Of a DNA stretch of 11,933 bases, positions 6,725-11,933 are shown one piece after another. The DNA is from CAZXFG01 sp964640515. GTDB taxonomy: Bacteria; Patescibacteriota; Patescibacteriia; Magasanikbacterales; GWA2-37-8. The position numbers and the translations under genes were made by a program. The notes beneath the pieces are model-generated. The model was not told the DNA's origin and did not search any database. It worked only from the letters and a program-made list of their open reading frames with translations. The stretch is from the NCBI GenBank assembly GCA_964640515.1, contig CAZXFG010000024.1, positions 1 through 11,933 of the forward strand, in the 5' to 3' direction. How positions within the stretch are numbered: position 1 is the stretch's first letter; every line of letters starts with the position of its first letter.

Positions 6725-7216
6725 ATGATAAATTTTTCGGAAAAATTAGACAGCGAGCATCGTCGTCGGGTTAACGCGGCCGAGGGGCGGGAATCAGGGG
6801 CAGAAACAGCTAAAGAGGATAAAGAAAAGGAAGAATTAAAGAAAGCGGCGGCTCGGGAACGCGCTGAAAGGACCTCCCGAGAGATCCAAAGCACCCGGAA
6901 GCGGATGCAAAATATTATGGCTAACATGCAACAGGTGATTAAAGCCGTGCAAGCCATCCGTCAACAGCTGGATTTGACCGAACCGGATGAAAATATTCCC
7001 TCCGTGGCTCGGGATCGTCGGACTTTGGAGAGTTTGCAAAAGAAATTAAACAGCTTGTCCGGCCAGCTGAATAATTTAAGGGCGGCTTTGCTCCAAGAAG
7101 AGCTTGGTGAGGCGCGCCAAAGACATAGCGACTGGTCAGAGGAGCGGTTGCGACAAGAAGCCGAACGATTAGTTGGAGCCAGATTGAAGAAATTAGGTTT
7201 GGAGCGGCAGAAATAA
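6725..7216 (+). CDS. Charged alpha-helical coiled-coil protein, unknown function
   Basis: A 163-residue soluble protein without signal peptide or membrane segment. It is extremely rich in Glu, Arg, Lys, Gln and Ala. Two long helical stretches with heptad-like hydrophobic spacing (about 20-82 and 96-160) are separated by a break DLTEPDENIPS (83-93), suggesting a helical hairpin or antiparallel coiled coil. I recognise no family. It has its own promoter divergent from ruvB and a weak terminator of its own, so it appears monocistronic. The ATG at 6725 is chosen; a TTG at 6710 would add five residues (MNKKI) and sits only about 4 nt from the predicted transcription start, so it cannot be excluded. 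The coding region is intact, and codon use resembles that of the neighbours. Confidence 0.7.
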   Translation: MINFSEKLDSEHRRRVNAAEGRESGAETAKEDKEKEELKKAAARERAERTSREIQSTRKRMQNIMANMQQVIKAVQAIRQQLDLTEPDENIPSVARDRRTLESLQKKLNSLSGQLNNLRAALLQEELGEARQRHSDWSEERLRQEAERLVGARLKKLGLERQK

Positions 7217-7224
7217 TTTTTTAG

Positions 7225-7233
7225 TGTGGATAA
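7225..7233 (-). other. Second perfect DnaA-box-like 9-mer
   Basis: TGTGGATAA on the plus strand is the reverse complement of TTATCCACA. It overlaps the first bases of the terminator hairpin after the coiled-coil gene and lies in the intergenic region upstream of nrdJ. DnaA is known to regulate RNR operons in some bacteria (for example nrdAB in E. coli), so a link to nrdJ is possible; one site about 70 bp upstream of the promoter is weak support. Confidence 0.3.
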
Positions 7234-7257
7234 CTCATCTGGTATGAGTTTTTATTT
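7232..7257 (+). terminator. Weak Rho-independent terminator after the coiled-coil gene
   Basis: Arms AACTCAT (7232-7238) and ATGAGTT (7244-7250) pair perfectly around a 5-nt loop and are followed by TTTTATTT. The stem is short and AT-rich, so efficiency is uncertain. Confidence 0.55.
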
Positions 7258-7297
7258 ACCCTTTTCTTCTCTCAACTGACATAAAATAGTTGCTTGT

Positions 7298-7326
7298 TTG
7301 GCAGTCCCGGAGGGAAATGATATAAT
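7298..7326 (+). promoter_or_regulatory. Main nrdJ promoter (P1)
   Basis: -35 TTGGCA (7298-7303, 5/6), 17-bp spacer and a perfect extended -10 TGATATAAT (7318-7326). This is the strongest match in the window. Expected start is about 7333, which would give a 5' leader of about 94 nt to the nrdJ ATG. A 6-bp inverted repeat, CCCGGA (7306-7311) and TCCGGG (7336-7341), is centred exactly on the -10 hexamer. Confidence 0.8.
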
Positions 7327-7345
7327 GACGAGTGTTCCGGGGGAG

Positions 7346-7361
7346 ATACTATATATAGTGT
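7346..7361 (+). promoter_or_regulatory. NrdR box 1 (operator)
   Basis: The 16-mer ATACTATATATAGTGT differs at one position from the perfect palindrome ACACTATATATAGTGT, which fits the known NrdR-box consensus (ACAC-AT-rich core-GTGT). NrdR is the zinc-finger/ATP-cone repressor of ribonucleotide reductase genes and binds paired boxes. The gene downstream is an RNR, which makes the assignment strong even though nrdR is not in the window. Confidence 0.85.
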
Positions 7362-7367
7362 TATAAA
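7359..7367 (+). promoter_or_regulatory. Possible second nrdJ promoter (P2, extended -10)
   Basis: TGTTATAAA is an extended -10 (TGn + TATAAA) lying between the two NrdR boxes. No acceptable -35 lies 16-18 bp upstream, so it would rely on the TG element. If used, the start would be near 7374 and NrdR binding would cover it directly. Confidence 0.35.
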
Positions 7368-7377
7368 ATTAACTCAC

Positions 7378-7393
7378 ACACTATATATAGTAT
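7378..7393 (+). promoter_or_regulatory. NrdR box 2 (operator)
   Basis: The 16-mer ACACTATATATAGTAT is the exact reverse complement of box 1. The boxes are separated by 16 bp, giving a 32-bp centre-to-centre distance (about three helical turns), the usual NrdR spacing. Each box is perfect in its inner half-site and has its one mismatch in the outer half-site. A further partial copy, ATAGTATATAGTGT (7387-7400), overlaps its right side. Confidence 0.85.
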
Positions 7394-7426
7394 ATAGTGT
7401 TGAGGTTTAAGCGTTTAAAATATTTT

Positions 7427-10400
7427 ATGGATAATAAGCTGGCCACAAAGGTTTTTGTTTTAGATCAGGATTTCCGTTATTCGCCCCAGAACGGGTTGAA
7501 AGTGGAAAGGTTTTACACCAAAACGGACTTAAGTCCGTTTGATCAGTTTGAGTATGAACTGCGCACTTCTTTAATACGCGAACCTAATGGCAAAATAGTG
7601 TTTGAAATGAAAGAGGTGGAGGTGCCGGTTTTTTGGTCACAAGTTGCGACCGATGTTTTGGCGCAAAAGTACTTCCGCAAGGCCGGAGTTCCGCAGTATC
7701 TTCCTGATGGCGCCCCTAAATTAAACGCCGATGGTTCGCCGGTTTTAGGCGCGGAAACCAGCATTAAGCAGGTGGCGCACCGTTTGGCCGGCACTTGGAC
7801 TTATTGGGGAGAAAAATACGGTTATTTTGTTTCTCCGGAAGACGCTCGGATTTTTTATGAGGAATTGGTGTACATGATTATCAATCAGATGGTGGCGCCT
7901 AATTCACCGCAGTGGTTTAATACGGGTTTGTATTGGGCTTTTGGCATCAATGGCCCGTCTCAAGGGCACTATTACGCTGATCCAGAGACTGGAGAAATCA
8001 AACCCTCTCTTGATGCTTACACGCATCCGCAACCGCATGCCTGTTTTGTCCAATCGGTCAAAGATGATTTGGTGAATGAAGGGGGAATAATGGACCTGTG
8101 GGTGCGGGAAGCGCGGTTGTTTAAGTACGGATCAGGCACGGGCACTAATTTTTCCAATTTGCGCGGCGCCAAGGAGCCGCTTTCCGGCGGCGGCACCTCA
8201 TCCGGGCTGATGAGCTGGCTCAAGATTGGAGACCGGGCGGCCGGAGCGATTAAATCCGGCGGCACGACTCGCCGGGCGGCTAAGATGGTAATCTTGAATG
8301 TTGACCATCCGGATATTGAAGAATTTGTGGATTGGAAAGTTAATGAGGAAAAGAAAGTGGCGGCCTTAATCGCCGCCGGTTATGATTCGGCTTATGAGAG
8401 CGATGCCTATCAAACCATATCCGGCCAAAATTCCAATAATTCCGTGCGAGTAACCCAGTCTTTTTTGGAAGCCGTAGAAAAGGATGCTCCGTGGAATTTA
8501 ATCCGTCGTACCGACGGCCAAGTGGCGCGGACCTTAGAAGCTCGCCAGCTCTGGAATAAAATTATTTTTGCCGCTTGGAGTTGCGCTGATCCGGGCGTGC
8601 AGTTTGATTCTACTATCAATGATTGGCACACCTGTCCGCAATCCGGCCGGATTAATGCCTCAAACCCCTGCGCGGAATATATGTTTTTAGATGATACGGC
8701 ATGTAATTTGGCTTCAATCAATTTAGGTAAATTTTTTAATGCCGATACTCTGGTTTTTGATGTGGCGGGGTTTAAATACACCACTCGCCTTTGGACCATT
8801 GTTTTGGAAATCAGCATTTTGATGGCTCAATATCCCAGCGCGTCCATAGCTCAAGGAAGTTATGATTTTAGAAGTATAGGTTTGGGTTATGCTAACATCG
8901 GGCAGTTGTTAATGACCGCCGGAATTCCTTATGACTCTCCGGTCGCCCTGGCGTTTAGCGGTTCGGTTACTTCGTTGATGACAGCCGCATCCTATGCCGC
9001 TTCAGCGGAAATGGCTAAAAATTTGGGCGCCTTTCCTAAATATGATCTCAATCGCGCCGATATGTTGCGCGTCATCAGAAATCATCGGCGGGCCACCAAC
9101 AATGTGGCCGGTGAAGAGTATGAAGCGCTTTCGGTCAGACCCGCCGGTATTGATCCCCAACACGCTCCGGCCTATATCCTCAATGCCGCCAAAGAAGAGT
9201 GGGATCGGGCCTTGGCCTTGGGGGAGATTTACGGCTATCGCAACGCGCAAACAACCTTATTGGCGCCCACAGGGACAATTGCTTTGGTGATGGATTGCGC
9301 GACCACGGGCGTGGAGCCGGATTTTGCCATGGTGAAATTTAAAAAATTAGCCGGTGGAGGGTATTTCAAAATAGTGAATGAGGCCGTACCGACCGCGCTT
9401 CGCACTTTGGGTCATACAACCGAGCAGATTGAGGAAATTTTGAGGTACACGAAAGGCCGCGGAACTTTATATGGGGCGCCGGTTATTAATCCGGAGATTC
9501 TCAAGTCAAAGGGTTTTGCCGATGAAGAAATAGCCAAGCTGGAAAAGGGCGCGTCCGGCACTTTTGAATTGGCATTTCTTTTTAACTCATGGACATTGGG
9601 CGAAGAATGTATGAAGAGAATGGGTTTCGGCGATAAATATAAAAATAAAGGTTTTGATTTGTTGCGCGAACTGGGTTTTGAGGAAGAAGAAATTGAAAAA
9701 GCCAATGAATATGTTTGCGGAGCCATGACCATTGAAGGCGCGCCGCATTTAAAACCGGAGCATTACGCGGTTTTTGACACGGCGAATAAAAACGGCAAAA
9801 AAGGCCGGCGGTATATTCATTATTTAGGTCATATCCGGATGATGTCAGCGGTCCAGCCCTTTCTGTCCGGCGCGATTTCCAAGACTATTAACATGCCGCA
9901 TGAGGCGACTTTGGAAGATGTGGATGTGGCTTATAAAAAATCTTGGAAAGTAGGATTAAAAGCGATCGCTATCTATCGCGATGGTTGTAAGTTATCCCAA
10001 CCACTGCAAGCCAAGAGCAAAGAAAAAACTGAAGAGAAAAAAGTGGAAGTACCAAAATCAATGGCCGCCATAGCGACTCCTTCGGCCGTGAAACTGGAGA
10101 GTACGGAATCCGGAGCGAAACAGTATGTGTTGTATTGGGACGACGGAAACGGCGGAGTGCGGCAAAAAATTTCCGAAAGCAATATCCAAGAAAATTACGC
10201 GCACGACGGCACCAGCCGCGGAGGAAAAATTTATTTGCACGGCGAGCAGAGAGTGCTCCCTTACAAACGCAGCGGGGTAACCATCAAAGCCAAGGTCGCC
10301 GGACAAAAAGTATTTTTGCGCACCGGTGAATATCCGGATGGAAGATTGGGCGAGGTCTTTATAGACATGTACCGCGAAGGCGCTTCTTTTCGCAGTATGC

Positions 10401-10870
10401 TCAACCTTTTTGCCATCTCGGTTTCCATTGGTTTGCAATACGGCGTGCCTTTGGAAGAATATGTGGAAAAATTCACTTTCACTCGTTTTGAACCAAGCGG
10501 AATGACGGATCATCCCAATGTGAAGTTTTGTACTTCAGTGGTGGATTATGTTTTCCGTTTACTGGGAATGGAATATTTGGGCCGTACGGATTTCGTGCAG
10601 GTTAAACCGACCGGCATCCAAAAAAATCGCGCGGAAAAAATGGCTTTATTAACCGGAGATGGGCAGAAAATTTTAGATTTTGAGGCGCCAGAAAGTAAAA
10701 AAGAAGATGAGCCCGCGTCAGCTAAGCCGACTGAAGCCGATGCCGTGGCTAAACAATTATCGGGTATGATGGGGGACGCTCCGCCTTGCCCCACTTGCGG
10801 GCATATTACGATTAGAAATGGGAGTTGCTATAAATGTCTAAATTGTGGTTCTACCACAGGGTGTTCTTAA
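7427..10870 (+). CDS. nrdJ: Adenosylcobalamin-dependent (class II) ribonucleoside-diphosphate reductase
   Basis: A 1147-residue class II RNR of the long NrdJ type. It converts ribonucleotides to deoxyribonucleotides using a thiyl radical generated from adenosylcobalamin, without oxygen or a second subunit. Active-site residues are all present: NPCAE (413-417) with the radical Cys415, flanked by Asn413 and Glu417, and the disulfide pair Cys206 (PHACF) and Cys426, 11 residues past Cys415 as in the Thermotoga enzyme. Substrate-loop and barrel motifs GSGTGTNFSNLRG and LAPTGTIAL (611-619) are intact. After a Lys/Glu-rich linker (about 862-880) comes the TSCPD-like domain (about 925-1060). The tail (1121-1146) carries six cysteines in the CPTCG...CYKCLNCG...GCS arrangement that relays electrons from thioredoxin. 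There is no N-terminal ATP-cone. The ATG at 7427 is chosen; an in-frame GTG at 7397 adds ten residues but overlaps the NrdR-box region. Paired NrdR boxes and a strong promoter lie upstream, and the adenosyltransferase follows. Confidence 0.97.
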   Translation: MDNKLATKVFVLDQDFRYSPQNGLKVERFYTKTDLSPFDQFEYELRTSLIREPNGKIVFEMKEVEVPVFWSQVATDVLAQKYFRKAGVPQYLPDGAPKLNADGSPVLGAETSIKQVAHRLAGTWTYWGEKYGYFVSPEDARIFYEELVYMIINQMVAPNSPQWFNTGLYWAFGINGPSQGHYYADPETGEIKPSLDAYTHPQPHACFVQSVKDDLVNEGGIMDLWVREARLFKYGSGTGTNFSNLRGAKEPLSGGGTSSGLMSWLKIGDRAAGAIKSGGTTRRAAKMVILNVDHPDIEEFVDWKVNEEKKVAALIAAGYDSAYESDAYQTISGQNSNNSVRVTQSFLEAVEKDAPWNLIRRTDGQVARTLEARQLWNKIIFAAWSCADPGVQFDSTINDWHTCPQSGRINASNPCAEYMFLDDTACNLASINLGKFFNADTLVFDVAGFKYTTRLWTIVLEISILMAQYPSASIAQGSYDFRSIGLGYANIGQLLMTAGIPYDSPVALAFSGSVTSLMTAASYAASAEMAKNLGAFPKYDLNRADMLRVIRNHRRATNNVAGEEYEALSVRPAGIDPQHAPAYILNAAKEEWDRALALGEIYGYRNAQTTLLAPTGTIALVMDCATTGVEPDFAMVKFKKLAGGGYFKIVNEAVPTALRTLGHTTEQIEEILRYTKGRGTLYGAPVINPEILKSKGFADEEIAKLEKGASGTFELAFLFNSWTLGEECMKRMGFGDKYKNKGFDLLRELGFEEEEIEKANEYVCGAMTIEGAPHLKPEHYAVFDTANKNGKKGRRYIHYLGHIRMMSAVQPFLSGAISKTINMPHEATLEDVDVAYKKSWKVGLKAIAIYRDGCKLSQPLQAKSKEKTEEKKVEVPKSMAAIATPSAVKLESTESGAKQYVLYWDDGNGGVRQKISESNIQENYAHDGTSRGGKIYLHGEQRVLPYKRSGVTIKAKVAGQKVFLRTGEYPDGRLGEVFIDMYREGASFRSMLNLFAISVSIGLQYGVPLEEYVEKFTFTRFEPSGMTDHPNVKFCTSVVDYVFRLLGMEYLGRTDFVQVKPTGIQKNRAEKMALLTGDGQKILDFEAPESKKEDEPASAKPTEADAVAKQLSGMMGDAPPCPTCGHITIRNGSCYKCLNCGSTTGCS

Positions 10871-10875
10871 CAGGG

Positions 10876-10932
10876 ATTTACGCGTTTGGCAATTTTTTCG
10901 CTTTCCGCTCAAAAACAACCAAACGCGTAAAT
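10876..10932 (+). repeat. 14-bp perfect inverted repeat in the nrdJ-adenosyltransferase spacer
   Basis: Arms at 10876-10889 and 10919-10932 are perfectly complementary over 14 bp (core ACGCGTTTGG). The 29-nt interval can pair further, T-run 10893-10898 with A-run 10911-10915, across a 3x3 internal loop. It fills almost the whole 76-bp gap between the genes. No U-run follows the stem, so it is not a standard terminator. It could be an mRNA-stabilising or processing hairpin, or a control element for the downstream gene. Confidence 0.7.
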
Positions 10933-10946
10933 AGTGCTTAAGCTGT

Positions 10947-11504
10947 ATGCCGAAAATTTATACCAAAAAGGGCGACAAAGGAAAGACGGAATTATTAGGT
11001 TGTTCCTGCACGAAAGATTGTGTCAGTTTGCGGGTGATAGGGGAGCTGGATGAATTGAATTGCGTCTTGGGTATTGCCGGCGCTTATTTAAAAGAAAAAA
11101 AATTATCCCGCTTGTTGGACATGCTTGTCTCAATACAGCGGGATTTATTTTTAGCCGGCGCCGAAGTCGCGGCCCTGCAGGTCGGCCGCAACCCAACTGT
11201 CATCCTGACCCGCCATAGGGCGGGGAAGGATCCCTTAAAGTTCATTGACGGCTCTAAAGTCGTAGCATTGGAAAAACAGATTGATACTTGGTGGGGGGAA
11301 TTGCCGGAATTAAAAAAGTTTATCTTGCCCGGGGGGAATCTCGCGGCCGCTCATCTGCATTTGGCTCGAGCGGTTTGTCGGCGAGTGGAGCGAGAGTTGG
11401 TGGCCTTAGGTAAAAAGAAAAAAGTGCGTCCGGAGCTGTATCAATACTTCAACCGGTTGAGCGATTGGCTCTTCATCGCCGCCCGTTGGGTAAACGAAAA
11501 TTAG
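10947..11504 (+). CDS. Cob(I)alamin adenosyltransferase, PduO type
   Basis: A 185-residue PduO-family ATP:cob(I)alamin adenosyltransferase, which transfers the 5'-deoxyadenosyl group of ATP to cobalt to make adenosylcobalamin. The N-terminal ATP-binding motif IYTKKGDKGKTELLG (4-18) is clear. It is followed by GELDELN (32-38) with the conserved Asp35, then FILPGGNLAAAHLHLARAVCRRVER (125-149) with Arg141 and Arg145, and FNRLSDWLFIAAR (168-180) with Asn169. These match the residues that bind ATP and corrinoid in characterised PduO enzymes. Unusual is a cysteine cluster just after the ATP loop, Cys19, Cys21 and Cys25. The gene follows nrdJ by 76 bp and has no good promoter of its own, so it is probably co-transcribed and supplies the cofactor of NrdJ, through de novo assimilation of imported corrinoid or repair of cofactor lost in catalysis. 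No Shine-Dalgarno site precedes the ATG; the stop is TAG. Confidence 0.93.
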   Translation: MPKIYTKKGDKGKTELLGCSCTKDCVSLRVIGELDELNCVLGIAGAYLKEKKLSRLLDMLVSIQRDLFLAGAEVAALQVGRNPTVILTRHRAGKDPLKFIDGSKVVALEKQIDTWWGELPELKKFILPGGNLAAAHLHLARAVCRRVERELVALGKKKKVRPELYQYFNRLSDWLFIAARWVNEN

Positions 11505-11511
11505 CAAAACG

Positions 11512-11540
11512 AAAACAACCCATTTATAGTGGGTTGTTTT
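11512..11540 (+). terminator. Bidirectional Rho-independent terminator
   Basis: An 11-bp perfect stem, AAAACAACCCA (11512-11522) with its complement at 11530-11540, and a 7-nt loop. The A4/T4 arms give a U-run in both directions. It ends the nrdJ-adenosyltransferase transcript, 8 nt past its stop, and also lies 8 nt past the 3' end of the minus-strand tRNA. Confidence 0.85.
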
Positions 11541-11547
11541 AATTTAG

Positions 11548-11630
11548 TGGTCCAGGTGGGAATCGAACCCACATGCCTTTTGGGCACGGCATTTTAAGTG
11601 CCGCGTGTATACCAGTTCCACCACTGGACC
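11548..11630 (-). tRNA. tRNA-Leu (anticodon UAA)
   Basis: An 83-nt class II tRNA on the minus strand. The 7-bp acceptor GGTCCAG/CTGGACC is perfect. The anticodon stem CGGCA/TGCCG encloses the loop CTTAAAA, with anticodon TAA at 11594-11596. The long variable arm TGCC-CAAAA-GGCA and the T-arm GTGGG-TTCGATT-CCCAC are intact. The discriminator is A, as expected for Leu. The CCA end is not encoded (the DNA continues CTA), so it is added enzymatically. It reads UUA, and UUG by wobble. Its own promoter lies upstream. Confidence 0.97.
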
Positions 11631-11641
11631 TAATGACCATA

Positions 11642-11670
11642 TTTATATCACAATTAAAACTATAAATCAA
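11642..11670 (-). promoter_or_regulatory. Promoter of tRNA-Leu
   Basis: On the minus strand, -35 TTGATT (11665-11670, 4/6), 17-bp spacer and extended -10 TGATATAAA (11642-11650). The predicted start is about 11635, some 5 nt before the mature 5' end of the tRNA, so 5' trimming by RNase P would remove very little. Confidence 0.75.
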
Positions 11671-11680
11671 GGTTAATTTG

Positions 11681-11689
11681 TGGTATAAT
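11681..11689 (+). promoter_or_regulatory. Extended -10 promoter of the prepilin gene
   Basis: TGGTATAAT is a perfect extended -10. The region 17 bp upstream (11661-11666, TATAAA) is a poor -35 and overlaps the tRNA -35. Predicted start is about 11696, exactly the A of the prepilin ATG, so the mRNA should be leaderless. Confidence 0.65.
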
Positions 11690-11695
11690 ATAGCC

Positions 11696-11933
11696 ATGGC
11701 CTTAAGGAGAAAATTAAAAGGTTTTACTTTGATTGAAGTAGTCATAGCGACCGCTGTGTTTTTGTTATTCGCCATAGGCGTTTATGGCGGTTTACAGTTG
11801 ATATTTAAAATCGTCTATCAATCGCGTTTAAGAATTTTAGAAACTTCAATTTTGAGCGCGGAATTGGAGACAGTGCGCAATTTGCCTTTTGACCAAGTGG
11901 GCATTTCCGGCGGTTTGCCGGCCGGCGTATTGC
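11696..11933 (+). CDS. Type IV prepilin-like protein, N-terminal part (cut by window end)
   Basis: The first 79 codons of a gene that runs off the right edge. The protein begins MALRRKLKGFTLIEVVIA, a class III signal peptide: basic leader, cleavage between Gly9 and Phe10 by prepilin peptidase, and the conserved Glu at mature position 5 (Glu14). A hydrophobic helix follows (about 10-35), which anchors the subunit and packs the fibre core. Downstream residues (RILETSILSAELETVRNLPFDQVG) fit minor pilin or pseudopilin proteins, in which 'A-E-x-E-x-R-N-L-P-F-D' patterns are common. It is probably a component of a type IV pilus, used by CPR bacteria for attachment and DNA uptake; the partners should lie to the right. 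The start is the ATG at 11696, supported by the promoter spacing. Confidence 0.85.
   Translation, partial: MALRRKLKGFTLIEVVIATAVFLLFAIGVYGGLQLIFKIVYQSRLRILETSILSAELETVRNLPFDQVGISGGLPAGVL

Noticed and set aside
7333..7426. Cobalamin riboswitch in the nrdJ leader
   Set aside because: The leader is under 100 nt, is dominated by the AT-rich palindromes, and shows no B12-box-like element; riboswitches of this class are usually much longer.
7397..7426. GTG start for nrdJ, adding ten residues
   Set aside because: The added residues (MLRFKRLKYF) are unlike the N-terminus expected, the codons overlap the operator region, and the ATG at 7427 gives a normal NrdJ start.
147..10794. Many other open frames of 60-150 codons on both strands
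   Set aside because: They lie inside well-supported genes in other frames, show low-complexity or implausible composition, and have no promoter or spacing support.
7427..10870. Intein or insertion within the unusually long nrdJ
   Set aside because: The length fits the long NrdJ family with TSCPD-like and C-terminal cysteine domains; the conserved motifs are continuous and no splicing motifs are visible.
140..11504. Possible reassignment of UGA, since no gene in the window stops with TGA (seven TAA, two TAG)
   Set aside because: No real frame contains an internal TGA and the proteins are full length, so the standard code holds; nine stops are too few to show avoidance.
1..11933. CRISPR array, insertion sequence, prophage genes or attachment sites
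   Set aside because: No regularly spaced repeats, transposase or integrase motifs were seen; the tRNA-Leu gene has no partial 3'-end copy nearby.

Overview
The window looks like a chromosomal segment of a small, streamlined bacterium, most likely a member of the Candidate Phyla Radiation (Patescibacteria, Parcubacteria-like). The evidence is indirect. The gene set is short and mixed-strand, with very tight spacing, a type IV prepilin, a SpoIID-like secreted protein, an AI-2E family permease and a B12-dependent ribonucleotide reductase. None of the genes has a recognisable Shine-Dalgarno sequence. The phylum is an inference from gene content, not from a marker gene. All complete genes end in TAA or TAG and read through in the standard code.

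Layout, left to right. 1-139 is non-coding, with a perfect DnaA-box-like 9-mer and a bidirectional terminator. 140-2670 (minus) is a two-gene unit: a polysaccharide/lipid-linked oligosaccharide flippase followed by an AI-2E family permease. 2671-2729 holds two overlapping divergent promoters. 2730-4634 (plus) is a secreted SpoIID/LytB-domain protein with Ig-like modules. 4635-4766 is a GC-rich, imperfectly palindromic element between convergent genes. 4767-6627 (minus) is an operon of ruvB, a two-helix membrane protein and a bPH2-like membrane protein. 6628-6724 holds a second overlapping divergent promoter pair. 6725-7216 (plus) is a coiled-coil protein of unknown function, followed by a weak terminator.

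7217-7426 is the most information-rich regulatory region. It has a strong sigma70-type promoter, a dyad centred on its -10, and two 16-bp palindromes 32 bp apart centre to centre that match the NrdR box. They precede nrdJ (class II, adenosylcobalamin-dependent RNR, 7427-10870). This is followed by a 14-bp-stem inverted repeat and a PduO-type cobalamin adenosyltransferase (10947-11504). The two genes form a functional pair: the second makes the cofactor the first consumes. A bidirectional terminator separates them from tRNA-Leu(UAA) on the minus strand. Divergent from the tRNA is a prepilin gene cut by the window end, whose promoter places transcription start at about the A of the ATG.

The points most worth a second look are the NrdR-type control of a B12-dependent dNTP module, the structured spacer inside that operon, the repeated use of interdigitated divergent promoters with little or no 5' leader, the palindromic element at 4645-4759, and a cysteine cluster in the adenosyltransferase.
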